The notes beneath the pieces were generated by a model, which was not told where the DNA came from, did no database searches, and saw only the letters and a list, made by a program, of their open reading frames with translations. Positions 26,638-35,113 of a DNA stretch of 64,000 nucleotides are shown in pieces (the stretch's first letter is position 1; each line of letters starts with the position of its first letter). Where the stretch lies: NCBI GenBank assembly GCA_902779765.1, contig CACZCQ010000013.1:1-64000 (forward strand), in the 5' to 3' direction. A program made the position numbers and the translations under genes. The DNA is from an uncultured Bacteroidia bacterium (GTDB lineage Bacteria; Bacteroidota; Bacteroidia; Bacteroidales; UBA932).

Positions 26638-27979
26638 AAGAGTACCTCGCTCCGAATGTCATTACGAAATCGAAAGGACGGTCGGTATAGATGGACCGGA
26701 CATTCGAATGATTATCGAAATGATAGCTGATACCAGGCTCGGCGAAGATGCCGAGGTTACCCACCGTATTCACCTGAAGACCGGCAGCAGCATTCAACGA
26801 CCAGAACAGAGGCTTGACAGTAAGCGACTTAAGTACATTGTCCTCACTGATGACATCCCCTATCGTGACAGTGGTCCTGGTTGATGCGCGGACGCATTTC
26901 TCGACCATTCCACCGCCGCTCAGATAGACTGAGAACCAGTCACGGTTGAATACCTCGGCCTTGAGGTTCAGCGGGATACCTACCAGTCCCATGGTCTGCG
27001 ATACATCCGAGACCCTCAGTCCGGAAGATGTCGAGAACGCACTGCGCAGGATTGAATAAGAAACTCCCGATTCGATGCCCAGGACGTCATTCAGAGGGAA
27101 GAGGAAAGTAAGCGATGCCCTTACAGGCCTCCTGTGTTCCTCGCTCTTTGTCACCGGATCCGACTCGGTCTTGTTCATGTCTGCCGCCGCATACTTTTCG
27201 GCATGCCGGCCTGAATATGAGACACCGCGGACCGCTTCGAAACGTCCCCCCGATTCACGGGTCGCGTCAGGAGCCGCACCCAGATAGAACATCTTGGTAT
27301 CCACAGTGGTGATATCATGCAGTTCACGGGACGTGCTCGAGAACGAAAGACCCGCGGAAGGCAGGCCGGAACCGGAATGCCCGTCATCCTGTGTTGCTGA
27401 GCGGTATCCGGACCAGTCTTCTCCGTCATGGTCCGTCTTGAAAACATCGGGCTCCTTGTTGGGCTGCTCATCAGTTATAGCAATCGCAACCTCCTGGGGA
27501 TCCGCCACTTCCTGAACCGGAACCACTTCCTGGGCCTGGAGATCTTCCTGGACCTGGACCGGAACCGTAACCGGAACGATATCTTCCGGAACCGTTTCAG
27601 TCACGGGCATGACAGCCGGCCTGCTGACCGTCCTGGGTTCTGCTGCCTGGGCTATCAAGGATCCAGAAGATGCCGGGGCCCCAACTAGGTCAACTGAAGA
27701 AGAAGGTTTTGATATCGATAAGGAGTCCCGGCTCTCTTTTGGCTGTTCTGCTGTACGGGGAATATCCGTATTCCTGTCCATCAGGCGCACGCCTGCGAAG
27801 ACTCCCAGCGCCACCGCTGCGGCAGCTGCAAGTCCCCAAACCCAGGGCAGGATAACCCTCCGGCTTTTCTTGCTTTCGGAAAAGACGGAAGCCTCGATCT
27901 CGTCCCACAGCCCGTCGGGGACAGACGACTCATAGCCGTCCATCCTTTCCCTGATGCTGTCTAACCAATCTTTTTTCAT
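26630..27979 (-). CDS. Putative anti-sigma factor with C-terminal beta-barrel-like domain
   Basis: 449 residues. A cytoplasmic N terminus (DWLDSIRERMDGYESSVPDG, then LWDEIEASV) resembles short anti-sigma segments; a single membrane helix follows at ~43-66 (ILPWVWGLAAAAAVALGVFAG). Residues ~70-190 are low-complexity, Pro/Val/Glu/Gln-rich (EDIVPVTVPVQVQEDLQAQE), and ~270-449 is beta-strand rich with an outer-membrane barrel look (FGARYSFR end). It starts as ATGA overlap with the ECF sigma gene. Binding and membrane sequestration of that sigma factor is inferred from context. Confidence 0.7.
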   Translation of the reverse strand: MKKDWLDSIRERMDGYESSVPDGLWDEIEASVFSESKKSRRVILPWVWGLAAAAAVALGVFAGVRLMDRNTDIPRTAEQPKESRDSLSISKPSSSVDLVGAPASSGSLIAQAAEPRTVSRPAVMPVTETVPEDIVPVTVPVQVQEDLQAQEVVPVQEVADPQEVAIAITDEQPNKEPDVFKTDHDGEDWSGYRSATQDDGHSGSGLPSAGLSFSSTSRELHDITTVDTKMFYLGAAPDATRESGGRFEAVRGVSYSGRHAEKYAAADMNKTESDPVTKSEEHRRPVRASLTFLFPLNDVLGIESGVSYSILRSAFSTSSGLRVSDVSQTMGLVGIPLNLKAEVFNRDWFSVYLSGGGMVEKCVRASTRTTVTIGDVISEDNVLKSLTVKPLFWSLNAAAGLQVNTVGNLGIFAEPGISYHFDNHSNVRSIYTDRPFDFVMTFGARYSFR

Positions 27980-28548
27980 CGCTTTATAACCGTCTTTTCT
28001 TTATATTCCTTTATCTTTCTCGCCAGTATCTGCCTGGCTCTGTGAAGCTGTGATGCCGAAGTGCTTTCCGAGATTCCCAGCAACCGGGAAATCTCCCGGT
28101 GACTCTTCTCTTCAAAGACGTACAGGTTGAGCACCGTCCTGTAGCCTTCCGGCAGGTCCTGGACAAATCCCTGGATGACCTGCCTCGGGACATCCCCGAC
28201 ATCCGGCTCCTCCTCCAGTCCCACATCATCGTCAGGAACATCCAGTTCCAGTTTGACGAAGGGTGACCTTTTCCGTTTCCTCAGCAGCTTCAAGGCTTCG
28301 TTGACTGTCACCTGCCGCATCCATGCCTTCAAAGAACCTTCACCCTTGAAATCGAACTTGTCCAAGGAAGTGAATATCTTCACAAAGCTGTCCTGCAGGA
28401 CATCCCGCTGGTCTGTCGGATCGGGCAGGAACCTCGAGCAGGTGGCGGCAAGATACCCTGAGTAGCAGTCATATATCTGCCTGATCGCCGTCCTGTCTCC
28501 GTTCTTGGCCCTTTCTACGACCCTCTTCTCTGTTCCCTCAGCCAACAC
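27976..28548 (-). CDS. ECF-type RNA polymerase sigma factor
   Basis: 190 residues, GTG start at 28548 overlapping the upstream TAG by one base. Region 2: YDCYSGYLAATCSRFLPDP, DVLQDSFVKIF and GSLKAWMRQVTVNEALKLLR. Region 4 helix-turn-helix: LPEGYRTVLNLYVFEEKSH, REISRLLGISESTSASQLHR. These are the sigma70 ECF domains without regions 1 or 3. It lies between a lipoprotein gene and the putative anti-sigma gene, which form one transcript and probably one signalling unit. Confidence 0.92.
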   Translation of the reverse strand: MLAEGTEKRVVERAKNGDRTAIRQIYDCYSGYLAATCSRFLPDPTDQRDVLQDSFVKIFTSLDKFDFKGEGSLKAWMRQVTVNEALKLLRKRKRSPFVKLELDVPDDDVGLEEEPDVGDVPRQVIQGFVQDLPEGYRTVLNLYVFEEKSHREISRLLGISESTSASQLHRARQILARKIKEYKEKTVIKR

Positions 28549-29360
28549 TACCTTTCAACAGCCCTTTTACCGTACTTCAATACAACTGATTTCTCCCCAT
28601 TGAATGACATCCAATGGAGGACGATTGATTCCGGATTGTTGTATCCGTCCTTCCTGAACGGATACAGATGGCATATCTTGAATGCTACCAATCCTTCTTT
28701 CCAGGTGCTCTGAAGGTCTCCGTTGTCCTTGTGGACAATGTAAAGATGGTCCGGATGGTCCTGCAGGGCATAGAGGTTGACCGTATGCTGGGTTACCTCT
28801 CCCCAGAAGGTGGCGAAATGTATCATAAGATATCCATCTTCGGAAAAAGTCATCCAGTCTGTACGGCCGTCATCGCTGACGATTTCCAAAGGGCTGCTGG
28901 CATTCAGCATCTCGCTTGTCGTCTTGTAACCGACCGGGACCGAAAACACAGGATAGGGAGAACCCTCTTTGAGGTCACTCTCCACCGAAATGTATGCCGC
29001 ATCCCTGGTCACTATCGAATCAATCCGTTCGACCTTTACCGACCTTGTGCAGAAATCGCTCTTATCCGTCAGCTCGGAGTATGCCACAAGGGCCCTCACC
29101 TCCTTGCTGAAAGGATTCTGCCATCCCAAAGGATCAAGAGTAGAATCGTCGCTCAGTTGGAAATAACTCCTTCCTGAGGAAGCTGTCCTGACGGTAACGA
29201 TCGCATTCGCCCACCTGATGCTTTCCTGCATGCTTGTCACATCTGCAGTAGTATTCACGGAAGGCGAATCCATGTCATCGTCCAACCCGGCGCACGAAAA
29301 TGCGGCGAGAAGGGTCAAGGCAACAACAAAGGTCTTCAACTTGTTGATTCTTTCTTTCAT
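28548..29360 (-). CDS. Lipoprotein of unknown function preceding the ECF sigma factor
   Basis: 270 residues. The signal peptide ends with a lipobox (LTLLAAFSC, cysteine near residue 23) followed by Asp-rich residues (AGLDDDMD). No catalytic motif is recognised; the rest is a mixed alpha/beta periplasmic domain with several tryptophans. It is first in the lipoprotein-sigma-anti-sigma transcript and may sense the signal or be part of the regulated envelope response. This is inference from context. Confidence 0.7.
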   Translation of the reverse strand: MKERINKLKTFVVALTLLAAFSCAGLDDDMDSPSVNTTADVTSMQESIRWANAIVTVRTASSGRSYFQLSDDSTLDPLGWQNPFSKEVRALVAYSELTDKSDFCTRSVKVERIDSIVTRDAAYISVESDLKEGSPYPVFSVPVGYKTTSEMLNASSPLEIVSDDGRTDWMTFSEDGYLMIHFATFWGEVTQHTVNLYALQDHPDHLYIVHKDNGDLQSTWKEGLVAFKICHLYPFRKDGYNNPESIVLHWMSFNGEKSVVLKYGKRAVER

Positions 29361-29457
29361 AGCTTCTACTCTCCAAATCCCGTGTTTTGGAAATCTTGCA
29401 TAAAAATGATAAAAAAATTTTTATCTTGCAGCTACTTGTGGAACGAACACGGCAAAA

Positions 29458-30915
29458 ATGAAGAAAAGAACCTTGTTTCGGCTTGGAATTTCCCTGATTC
29501 CTGTCCTGGTCCTGGTTATACTGCTCGCACTTGACATCAGCATTTTCGGCAGCGACGCCATACTCGGCGCCAGCCAGGTTTCGTTGCTTGTCTCGACCGG
29601 GATATGTATCTGGCTAGCGATGTGGCTGTTCAAGGTTCCGTGGCAGGACTTCGAAGAAGCGATCAGAAGCAACATCGGAGATGTCACTACCGCTATCGTC
29701 ATACTCTTCCTTATCGGAGCCATAAGCGGTACCTGGACGATGAGCGGCATCGTGCCCACGTTCATCTATTACGGAGTCAAGATAATCAGCCCGAAGGTGT
29801 TCCTGCTCACGGCATGCGTCATCTGCGCCCTGGTTTCAATCATGATAGGAAGTTCCTGGACAACGATCGCGACGATCGGAATCGCATTGATGGGTATAGG
29901 CAAGGCCGAAGGATTCAGCGAAGGGCTGATAGCGGGCGCAATCATCTCCGGAGCCTATTTCGGGGACAAGATATCCCCGATGTCAGACACGACAGTCATG
30001 GCATCCTCGCTGAACAAGGTACCCCTGTTCGAGCATATCAGGTACATGTTGTTCACGACCGTCCCTTCGATCACCATCACCCTGATCATATTCCTGATAC
30101 TCGGTCTCTCCCACCCTGGGGCTGATTCTGAGAGCATCAGCAAGTTTACGGACGTGCTTGGCGGCAGCTTCAGGATCACGCCATGGCTGATGGTGGTGCC
30201 TGTCATAACCGTTGTCATGATCGCCAGGAAGATGCCTGCGATCATGGTTCTCGCCCTGTCAATTGTCCTGGCTGCGACAGCCGCCCTGATATTCCAGCCG
30301 CAGATCATCGAAGGCATCGGAGCGAAGGTTTCTTCAGGCGTACATTGGAAGGTGATGTTTACCGGCATCGTGGAAACCATCTACGACTCGGTATCGGTGG
30401 ACACGGGGAATGCGGATGTCAACAATCTTGTCACGACCAGGGGCATGGTAGGAATGCTGAATACGGTTTACCTGATCATTTGCGCCATGTGCTTCGGCGC
30501 AGCCATGAAGGCCAGCGGGATGCTCCATCACCTTGCATCCCTCCTCCTCCCTTTCAGCAAGCGGCGCGGGAGCCTGGTAGCATCGACTGTCGTGACCGGC
30601 ACCACCCTGAACGGAATAGTATCCGACCAGTATCTTTCCATCATACTCACCTCCAGCATATTCAAGGATGTGTATAACCGGGAGGGCTATGAAGACAGGC
30701 TCCTGAGCCGTGCCGTGGAGGATTCCGCCACGGTCACCTCTCCCCTTTTCCCCTGGAGCAGCTGCGGCATGACACAATCCACCATACTCGGCGTAGCCAC
30801 GATAGCCTATCTTCCTTTCTGCTTCTTCAACCTGATCAGTCCGTTGATGAGTATAATAATAGCGCTCACCGGATACAAGATCAGGCGAGCGCCACAAAAC
30901 TGTCAGCAGCCGTAG
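29458..30915 (+). CDS. NhaC-family Na+/H+ antiporter
   Basis: 485 residues with about 12 hydrophobic segments. Features of NhaC: AIVILFLIGAISGTWTMSGIVPTF, SIMIGSSWTTIATIGIALMG, IISGAYFGDKISPMSDTTVMA and, near the end, EDSATVTSPLFPWSSCGM. It would exchange Na+ (possibly with organic ions such as malate-lactate in some relatives) for protons across the inner membrane. It is a single gene convergent with mscL, with a one-base gap. Confidence 0.9.
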   Translation: MKKRTLFRLGISLIPVLVLVILLALDISIFGSDAILGASQVSLLVSTGICIWLAMWLFKVPWQDFEEAIRSNIGDVTTAIVILFLIGAISGTWTMSGIVPTFIYYGVKIISPKVFLLTACVICALVSIMIGSSWTTIATIGIALMGIGKAEGFSEGLIAGAIISGAYFGDKISPMSDTTVMASSLNKVPLFEHIRYMLFTTVPSITITLIIFLILGLSHPGADSESISKFTDVLGGSFRITPWLMVVPVITVVMIARKMPAIMVLALSIVLAATAALIFQPQIIEGIGAKVSSGVHWKVMFTGIVETIYDSVSVDTGNADVNNLVTTRGMVGMLNTVYLIICAMCFGAAMKASGMLHHLASLLLPFSKRRGSLVASTVVTGTTLNGIVSDQYLSIILTSSIFKDVYNREGYEDRLLSRAVEDSATVTSPLFPWSSCGMTQSTILGVATIAYLPFCFFNLISPLMSIIIALTGYKIRRAPQNCQQP

Positions 30916-30916
30916 A

Positions 30917-31360
30917 CTACTTGTTCTTCAGAAGGTCGCGGATCTCTTCGAGAAGCACGACATCATCCGGCTTGGGTGCGGGTGCCTCAGGCTCGGCAGG
31001 GGCTTCCTCCTTCTTCTCGGAAAGAGCCTTGGCCTTGTTGATACCCTTGATGACGGCGAAGATACACAGCGCGATGATGATGAAGTCGAAGATCACCTGA
31101 AGAAAGTTTCCCCACGTGAGGGCAACCTCAGGCTTGACGACCTCTCCACCTTCCACCACGGCCTGCTTGACAACCCACTTCCAATCCGTGAAGTTGAGTC
31201 CGCCGCACAGGGCTCCAACAAGAGGCATGATGATGTCACTTACAAGGGAGGTGACGATTTTACCGAAAGCACCGCCGATGACCACACCGACTGCCATGTC
31301 AATGACATTGCCTTTCATCGCGAATTCCTTGAATTCGGACCAGAATTTTGATTTTGCCAT
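30917..31360 (-). CDS. mscL: Large-conductance mechanosensitive channel
   Basis: 147 residues. Typical MscL N terminus FWSEFKEFAMKGNVIDMAVG, followed by VVIGGAFGKIVTSLVSDIIM as TM1 and FIIIALCIFAVIKGINKA as TM2. The charged C-terminal helix (DDVVLLEEIRDLLKNK) makes the cytoplasmic bundle. The channel opens under membrane tension to release solutes in hypo-osmotic shock. Confidence 0.96.
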   Translation of the reverse strand: MAKSKFWSEFKEFAMKGNVIDMAVGVVIGGAFGKIVTSLVSDIIMPLVGALCGGLNFTDWKWVVKQAVVEGGEVVKPEVALTWGNFLQVIFDFIIIALCIFAVIKGINKAKALSEKKEEAPAEPEAPAPKPDDVVLLEEIRDLLKNK

Positions 31361-31369
31361 AATGCGTTG

Positions 31370-32107
31370 TTATTTGAGTGATGAAACGAATTCCTCAGCG
31401 TCCTTTAAGGTTCCGGCTTTCCCGATATCCATCATTCTCAAATGTCCGGGGACGATGCCGTAAATCGGATGTACGGCACATTCCCTGATGTAGAAATCCA
31501 TTATTGAGAACCTCTCCCCCCAGCCGTCATCATCAAATATAGTGAATATTCCGTCAGAAATCAAGTGCACCCCGTCAAAAGCGAACTTGCGGTACTTCCC
31601 GGGGTCCAAGCCTTGATAAGGAGAGCGTACCTCACCGGTGGCGACGTTGGTCCATCCGACCATCCTCATCTCATCATCGAAAAGCAGGTACCTCTGGGTC
31701 TCCCTTTCACTCACAAGGATATTCGAAAGCGCCCCGGGCCGGGCTTGGGAAAGGAACCATTCCAAATCAAGATCCGAGAGTATGTCCACGTTATGGACAA
31801 GGAAACTGCCGCCTTCCAGCAGCGGTCTTGCATGCCTGATGCCTCCACCAGTCTCACGGAGGAGATCCCTCTCCTCGGAAAAAGAAACCTTTATCCCGAA
31901 ATCATCCTGGCCGTGGACATAATCGATGATCAAATCGGCGAAATGGTGGACATTGATGACGATGTCATCGAAGCCTGCAGCCTTCAGTTTGGTCACGACA
32001 TGGTACAGAAGCGGCTTGCCGCCTACAGGGACCAACGCCTTGGGCATGGTGTCGGTAATCGGCTTCAATCTGGTGCCCAGACCTGCCGCGAAAACCATGG
32101 CTTTCAT
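31370..32107 (-). CDS. Sugar-1-phosphate nucleotidyltransferase, MurU-like
   Basis: 245 residues, a bare nucleotidyltransferase fold. The N terminus MVFAAGLGTRLKPITDTMPKAL is the GxGTRxxPxTxxxPK nucleotide site; VHNVDILSDLDLEWF is the metal-binding aspartate region and RETGGGIRHARPLL a further signature. The short length and these motifs fit MurU, which makes UDP-MurNAc from MurNAc-1-phosphate, but mannose-1-phosphate guanylyltransferases are related. The adjacent AmgK-like kinase fusion (one nucleotide apart) favours the MurU reading. Confidence 0.78.
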   Translation of the reverse strand: MKAMVFAAGLGTRLKPITDTMPKALVPVGGKPLLYHVVTKLKAAGFDDIVINVHHFADLIIDYVHGQDDFGIKVSFSEERDLLRETGGGIRHARPLLEGGSFLVHNVDILSDLDLEWFLSQARPGALSNILVSERETQRYLLFDDEMRMVGWTNVATGEVRSPYQGLDPGKYRKFAFDGVHLISDGIFTIFDDDGWGERFSIMDFYIRECAVHPIYGIVPGHLRMMDIGKAGTLKDAEEFVSSLK

Positions 32108-32108
32108 A

Positions 32109-33524
32109 TCAGAGGATCTTTTCTATGTCGAGTTCCCTGTGGGACAGGGTGATCTTGATATCGAATTTCTCGGAGAGGTGACGGGCAAGATGCTCCGCAC
32201 AATAGACAGACCTGTGCTGCCCGCCCGTGCAGCCGAAACACACTTGCAAATGGGTGAACTTCCTCTCCATGAAGCACTTGACATGGTTGTCCACCATCGA
32301 ATACACGTTCTCCAGGAATTTGGTTATTCCTCCGTCATCCTCCAGGAACTTGATCACCTCCGGATCCAATCCCGTGAACTGGCGGTAATGCTCATACTTG
32401 CCGGGGTTGTTGATAGCCCTGCAATCGAATACGAAACCTCCGCCATTGCCGGAATTGTCCACCGGAATGCCTTTCTTGTATGCGAAACTGAATATGCCCA
32501 CCTCCAAGCGCTTGTCTTCCGCGATGTTGTTGAACTGGGCCATCGTGGTAAGCTTCGTAAGGATCTCGTTGAGGTATGGATAATCGGAGAACGGCTTCTG
32601 CAGAAGGCGCCTCAGATTGCTAAGTGCGTAAGGGACGCTGGCAAGGAAATGGGGCTTCTTCTCGAAATATCCCCTGAAGCCATAGGCTCCCAGGACCTGC
32701 AGGGTCCTGAACAACACGAAGAGCCTCAACCTTTCGTGGAAATGGGCCTCGTCGACTTTCACATAACCCTTCAGGGCAGTAAGATATGCCTGGACAAGTT
32801 CCTTGCGCAGCTTCTCCGGATAGCGGGCCCTGGCCTGCCAGACAAAGGAAGCCACATCGTAATAGATGGGGCCTTTCCGGCCGCCCTGGAAATCTATGAA
32901 ATACGGATTCCCGTCCTTGACCATCACGTTCCTGGCCTGGAAGTCACGGTACATGAAAGTATCGCCCATATCCTGCATCAGGTCATCCTTGAGGCGTTCG
33001 AAATCTTCCTGAAGCCTGACCTCGTTGAATTCAAGTCCCGTAGCCTTGAGGAAACAGTACTTGAAATAGTTGAGGTCGAACATCACCATCCTCTCGTTGA
33101 ATGCGGGCTCAGGATAGCAGACCGACCAGTCCACGCCCACGGCACCCCTGAACTGGATCTTCGGAAGCATTTCCATGGCCTGGCAGAGCAACCTGCATTC
33201 GTATGAACTGTACTCCCCTGTCTCCCTGCCATGGGACACAAGCTTGTAGAGCTGATCATCCCCCAGGTCCTCCTGGATATACCGCATATTGTCGTCGGAT
33301 ACGGCCAGGACCCTTGGCACCCTGATGCCCTTTTCCAGGAAATGGCGGCTCAACTGGATGAATGCGATATTCTCATCCCTGTCAGTTCCGATAACCCCAA
33401 TAATGGAAATATTTCCGCCCTTGAGGCGGAAATATCTCCTGTTGCTTCCGGAAGAGTTGAGCTCCTCCGCGTCAGTGACTGTCTGACCTGTATAACTTTC
33501 GAAAAGTTTCTTCAGATTGTCCAT
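32109..33524 (-). CDS. Sugar kinase (AmgK-like) fused to RapZ C-terminal domain
   Basis: 471 residues. Residues ~1-330 are an aminoglycoside-phosphotransferase fold: SNRRYFRLKG, catalytic FMYRDFQARNVMVKDG and metal-binding YFIDFQGGRKGP, as in AmgK, the MurNAc/GlcNAc anomeric kinase. Residues ~350-471 match the RapZ C-terminal domain (GIFSFAYKKGIP, FVFDCRAINNPG, CFGCTGGQHRSVYCAEHLARHL), which in Escherichia coli binds glucosamine-6-phosphate and controls GlmZ RNA. The N-terminal RapZ ATPase domain is absent. It lies next to the MurU-like gene, so phosphorylation of MurNAc at C1 is the likely activity. Confidence 0.85.
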   Translation of the reverse strand: MDNLKKLFESYTGQTVTDAEELNSSGSNRRYFRLKGGNISIIGVIGTDRDENIAFIQLSRHFLEKGIRVPRVLAVSDDNMRYIQEDLGDDQLYKLVSHGRETGEYSSYECRLLCQAMEMLPKIQFRGAVGVDWSVCYPEPAFNERMVMFDLNYFKYCFLKATGLEFNEVRLQEDFERLKDDLMQDMGDTFMYRDFQARNVMVKDGNPYFIDFQGGRKGPIYYDVASFVWQARARYPEKLRKELVQAYLTALKGYVKVDEAHFHERLRLFVLFRTLQVLGAYGFRGYFEKKPHFLASVPYALSNLRRLLQKPFSDYPYLNEILTKLTTMAQFNNIAEDKRLEVGIFSFAYKKGIPVDNSGNGGGFVFDCRAINNPGKYEHYRQFTGLDPEVIKFLEDDGGITKFLENVYSMVDNHVKCFMERKFTHLQVCFGCTGGQHRSVYCAEHLARHLSEKFDIKITLSHRELDIEKIL

Positions 33525-33528
33525 CTAA

Positions 33529-35100
33529 TCAATAGAGATTGCTGTACGTTACACCGTTGGAGTTGTAATTGTACTTCTGGGCGAGTTTGCCGTACATCTG
33601 TCCGAGGACCTCGAGATAGGGCTTGCCCTCCACGAGAGTGGTGCGGTATACGGTGTCGTCGACCTTGTAGAAGTCCATACCATCCAGGGTGATGATATCG
33701 TAATCATCGGGCAACTCCTCGACAAGGGCTCCGGCCGGAGGTACGATGACCTCGTACTGGCCCTTGGAGTTGACGATGTAGAATACGCCGTCCTGATAGT
33801 AGTAAGGCTGGTTCGCGTAGGCAAAGCTCTGCACGAGTCCGAGCCTGTCCGCAAGGGAGTAAGCGTCGTTGGCTCTGGTAGTATTCAGGGCGAAGGCGCT
33901 GTTCTGAGCGGCTATGGTGGCATTATTCTGGGCGATGATCCTGTTCTGCTCATCGATGATCCTGTTATTGGAGTCGATGGCCCTGAACACCCTGTATGTA
34001 TTGCAGTAGTACGCGAAGCGCACGGTGGAAAATACAAGGTCGGAGATCGCCAGGTCGATGCATACTCCGAAAGGAGGTCTGCAGACTACCCAGAACCCAT
34101 TGTAAGGCCTGTAGTAGATTCCGTCGTAGAAGCAGTAGTCAATTCCCCAGTAGGTGAGCCTCCTGTAACGAGGCGGCAGGTAGTTGACCCTGTATCCGTA
34201 GAAGTGAGGAGCATGTCCCCAGAAGTGACCGGGATGGTTGTAAGGCAGGAAGTCGCGCTCCCTCGGAGGGATCCTGTGGACATTCCTGTCCTCGCCGATC
34301 CTCATGAAGTCATTGCGGGTCTCGTGCATCACATCGTTTCCGGTGCGAGCCATGCTCTTGTCATAGGAAGCAAGTCCGTTCCTGGTGGCATTGCCGACAC
34401 TGCGGGATTGCTCCCTTCTGGAATTGTCGGCAGTTCCGCGAGCAACGCTGCTCCTGGAAGAAGAACCGATCGGCTGGGCTACCCTGGCACCTGAACTACG
34501 GGAAGAAGTAGCGGAGCTACGTGCAGTAGTAGCGGAACTACGTGCAGTAGTAGCGGAACTACGTGCAGTAGTTGCAGAGCTGCGGGAAGATGAGCCGGGA
34601 TTTACCTGAGGATCCCTCGCGGTGGCAGAAGAGCTTCTGGAGCTGGTCGAAGAGCTGCGCGCGGTTGTTGCGGAGCTGCGGGAGGCAGTCGAAGAACTGC
34701 GGGAGCCGGTCGAAGAGCGGGAGCCGTTGTCTACCTGCTGTCTGGTAACCGTAGCGGAACTGCGGGAAGCAGTCGAAGAGCTGCGGGAAGAGGAGCCGGG
34801 GTTGACCTGAGGGGCCCTGGAGGTGGTGGCGGAAGAACTTCTGGAACTGGAAGCAGCAGTGCTCCTGGAAACACTTCCGGAGGAACTCCTCCGGGAAGAA
34901 CCTGAGCTTACCTGAGGCCTGGAGGCCGAGGCGGAGCTGCGGGTGCTTGAAGAACTACTGACCGAAGATCTATTCTGTGATGAGGTAGCGCCTCCGGAAC
35001 GACCCGAAGAGCTTCTTGCCTGAGAGTATGAATCTGCAGGGAATGCAACCATGGCTGCTGCCACTATCGATGCGATTGCAAACTTGAAGATGTTTTTCAT
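33529..35100 (-). CDS. Exported Ser/Arg/Ala-rich low-complexity protein (DUF6515-like)
   Basis: 523 residues with a signal peptide (FAIASIVAAAMVAFPADSYSQ). Residues ~25-230 are a low-complexity SSRSSATTARSS-type region built on short tandem repeats, followed by a folded C-terminal half with many aromatic residues (YNHPGHFWGHAPHFYGYRVNY, YDIITLDGMDFYKVDDTVY) resembling the DUF6515 family. It probably sits on the cell surface or in the periplasm. It interrupts the otherwise peptidoglycan-related gene series; its role there is unknown. Confidence 0.65.
   Translation of the reverse strand: MKNIFKFAIASIVAAAMVAFPADSYSQARSSSGRSGGATSSQNRSSVSSSSSTRSSASASRPQVSSGSSRRSSSGSVSRSTAASSSRSSSATTSRAPQVNPGSSSRSSSTASRSSATVTRQQVDNGSRSSTGSRSSSTASRSSATTARSSSTSSRSSSATARDPQVNPGSSSRSSATTARSSATTARSSATTARSSATSSRSSGARVAQPIGSSSRSSVARGTADNSRREQSRSVGNATRNGLASYDKSMARTGNDVMHETRNDFMRIGEDRNVHRIPPRERDFLPYNHPGHFWGHAPHFYGYRVNYLPPRYRRLTYWGIDYCFYDGIYYRPYNGFWVVCRPPFGVCIDLAISDLVFSTVRFAYYCNTYRVFRAIDSNNRIIDEQNRIIAQNNATIAAQNSAFALNTTRANDAYSLADRLGLVQSFAYANQPYYYQDGVFYIVNSKGQYEVIVPPAGALVEELPDDYDIITLDGMDFYKVDDTVYRTTLVEGKPYLEVLGQMYGKLAQKYNYNSNGVTYSNLY
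34505..34588. repeat. 21-bp tandem repeat, four copies
   Basis: Four consecutive 21-bp units (34505-34525, 34526-34546, 34547-34567, 34568-34588). The second and third are identical (GTAGTAGCGGAACTACGTGC plus A) and the outer two diverge. On the minus strand each unit encodes a seven-residue SATTARS-like block of the Ser/Arg-rich protein, so copy-number change would keep the frame. Confidence 0.85.
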
Positions 35101-35113
35101 ATCGTAAGGAGTT

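Noticed and set aside
31926..33206. Plus-strand open frame of 426 codons over the kinase-RapZ gene
   Set aside because: The minus-strand frame carries clear kinase and RapZ motifs; the antisense product has none.
34505..34588. Tandem repeats considered as a CRISPR array
   Set aside because: The 21-bp units have no spacers between them and are in-frame coding repeats of the Ser/Arg-rich protein.
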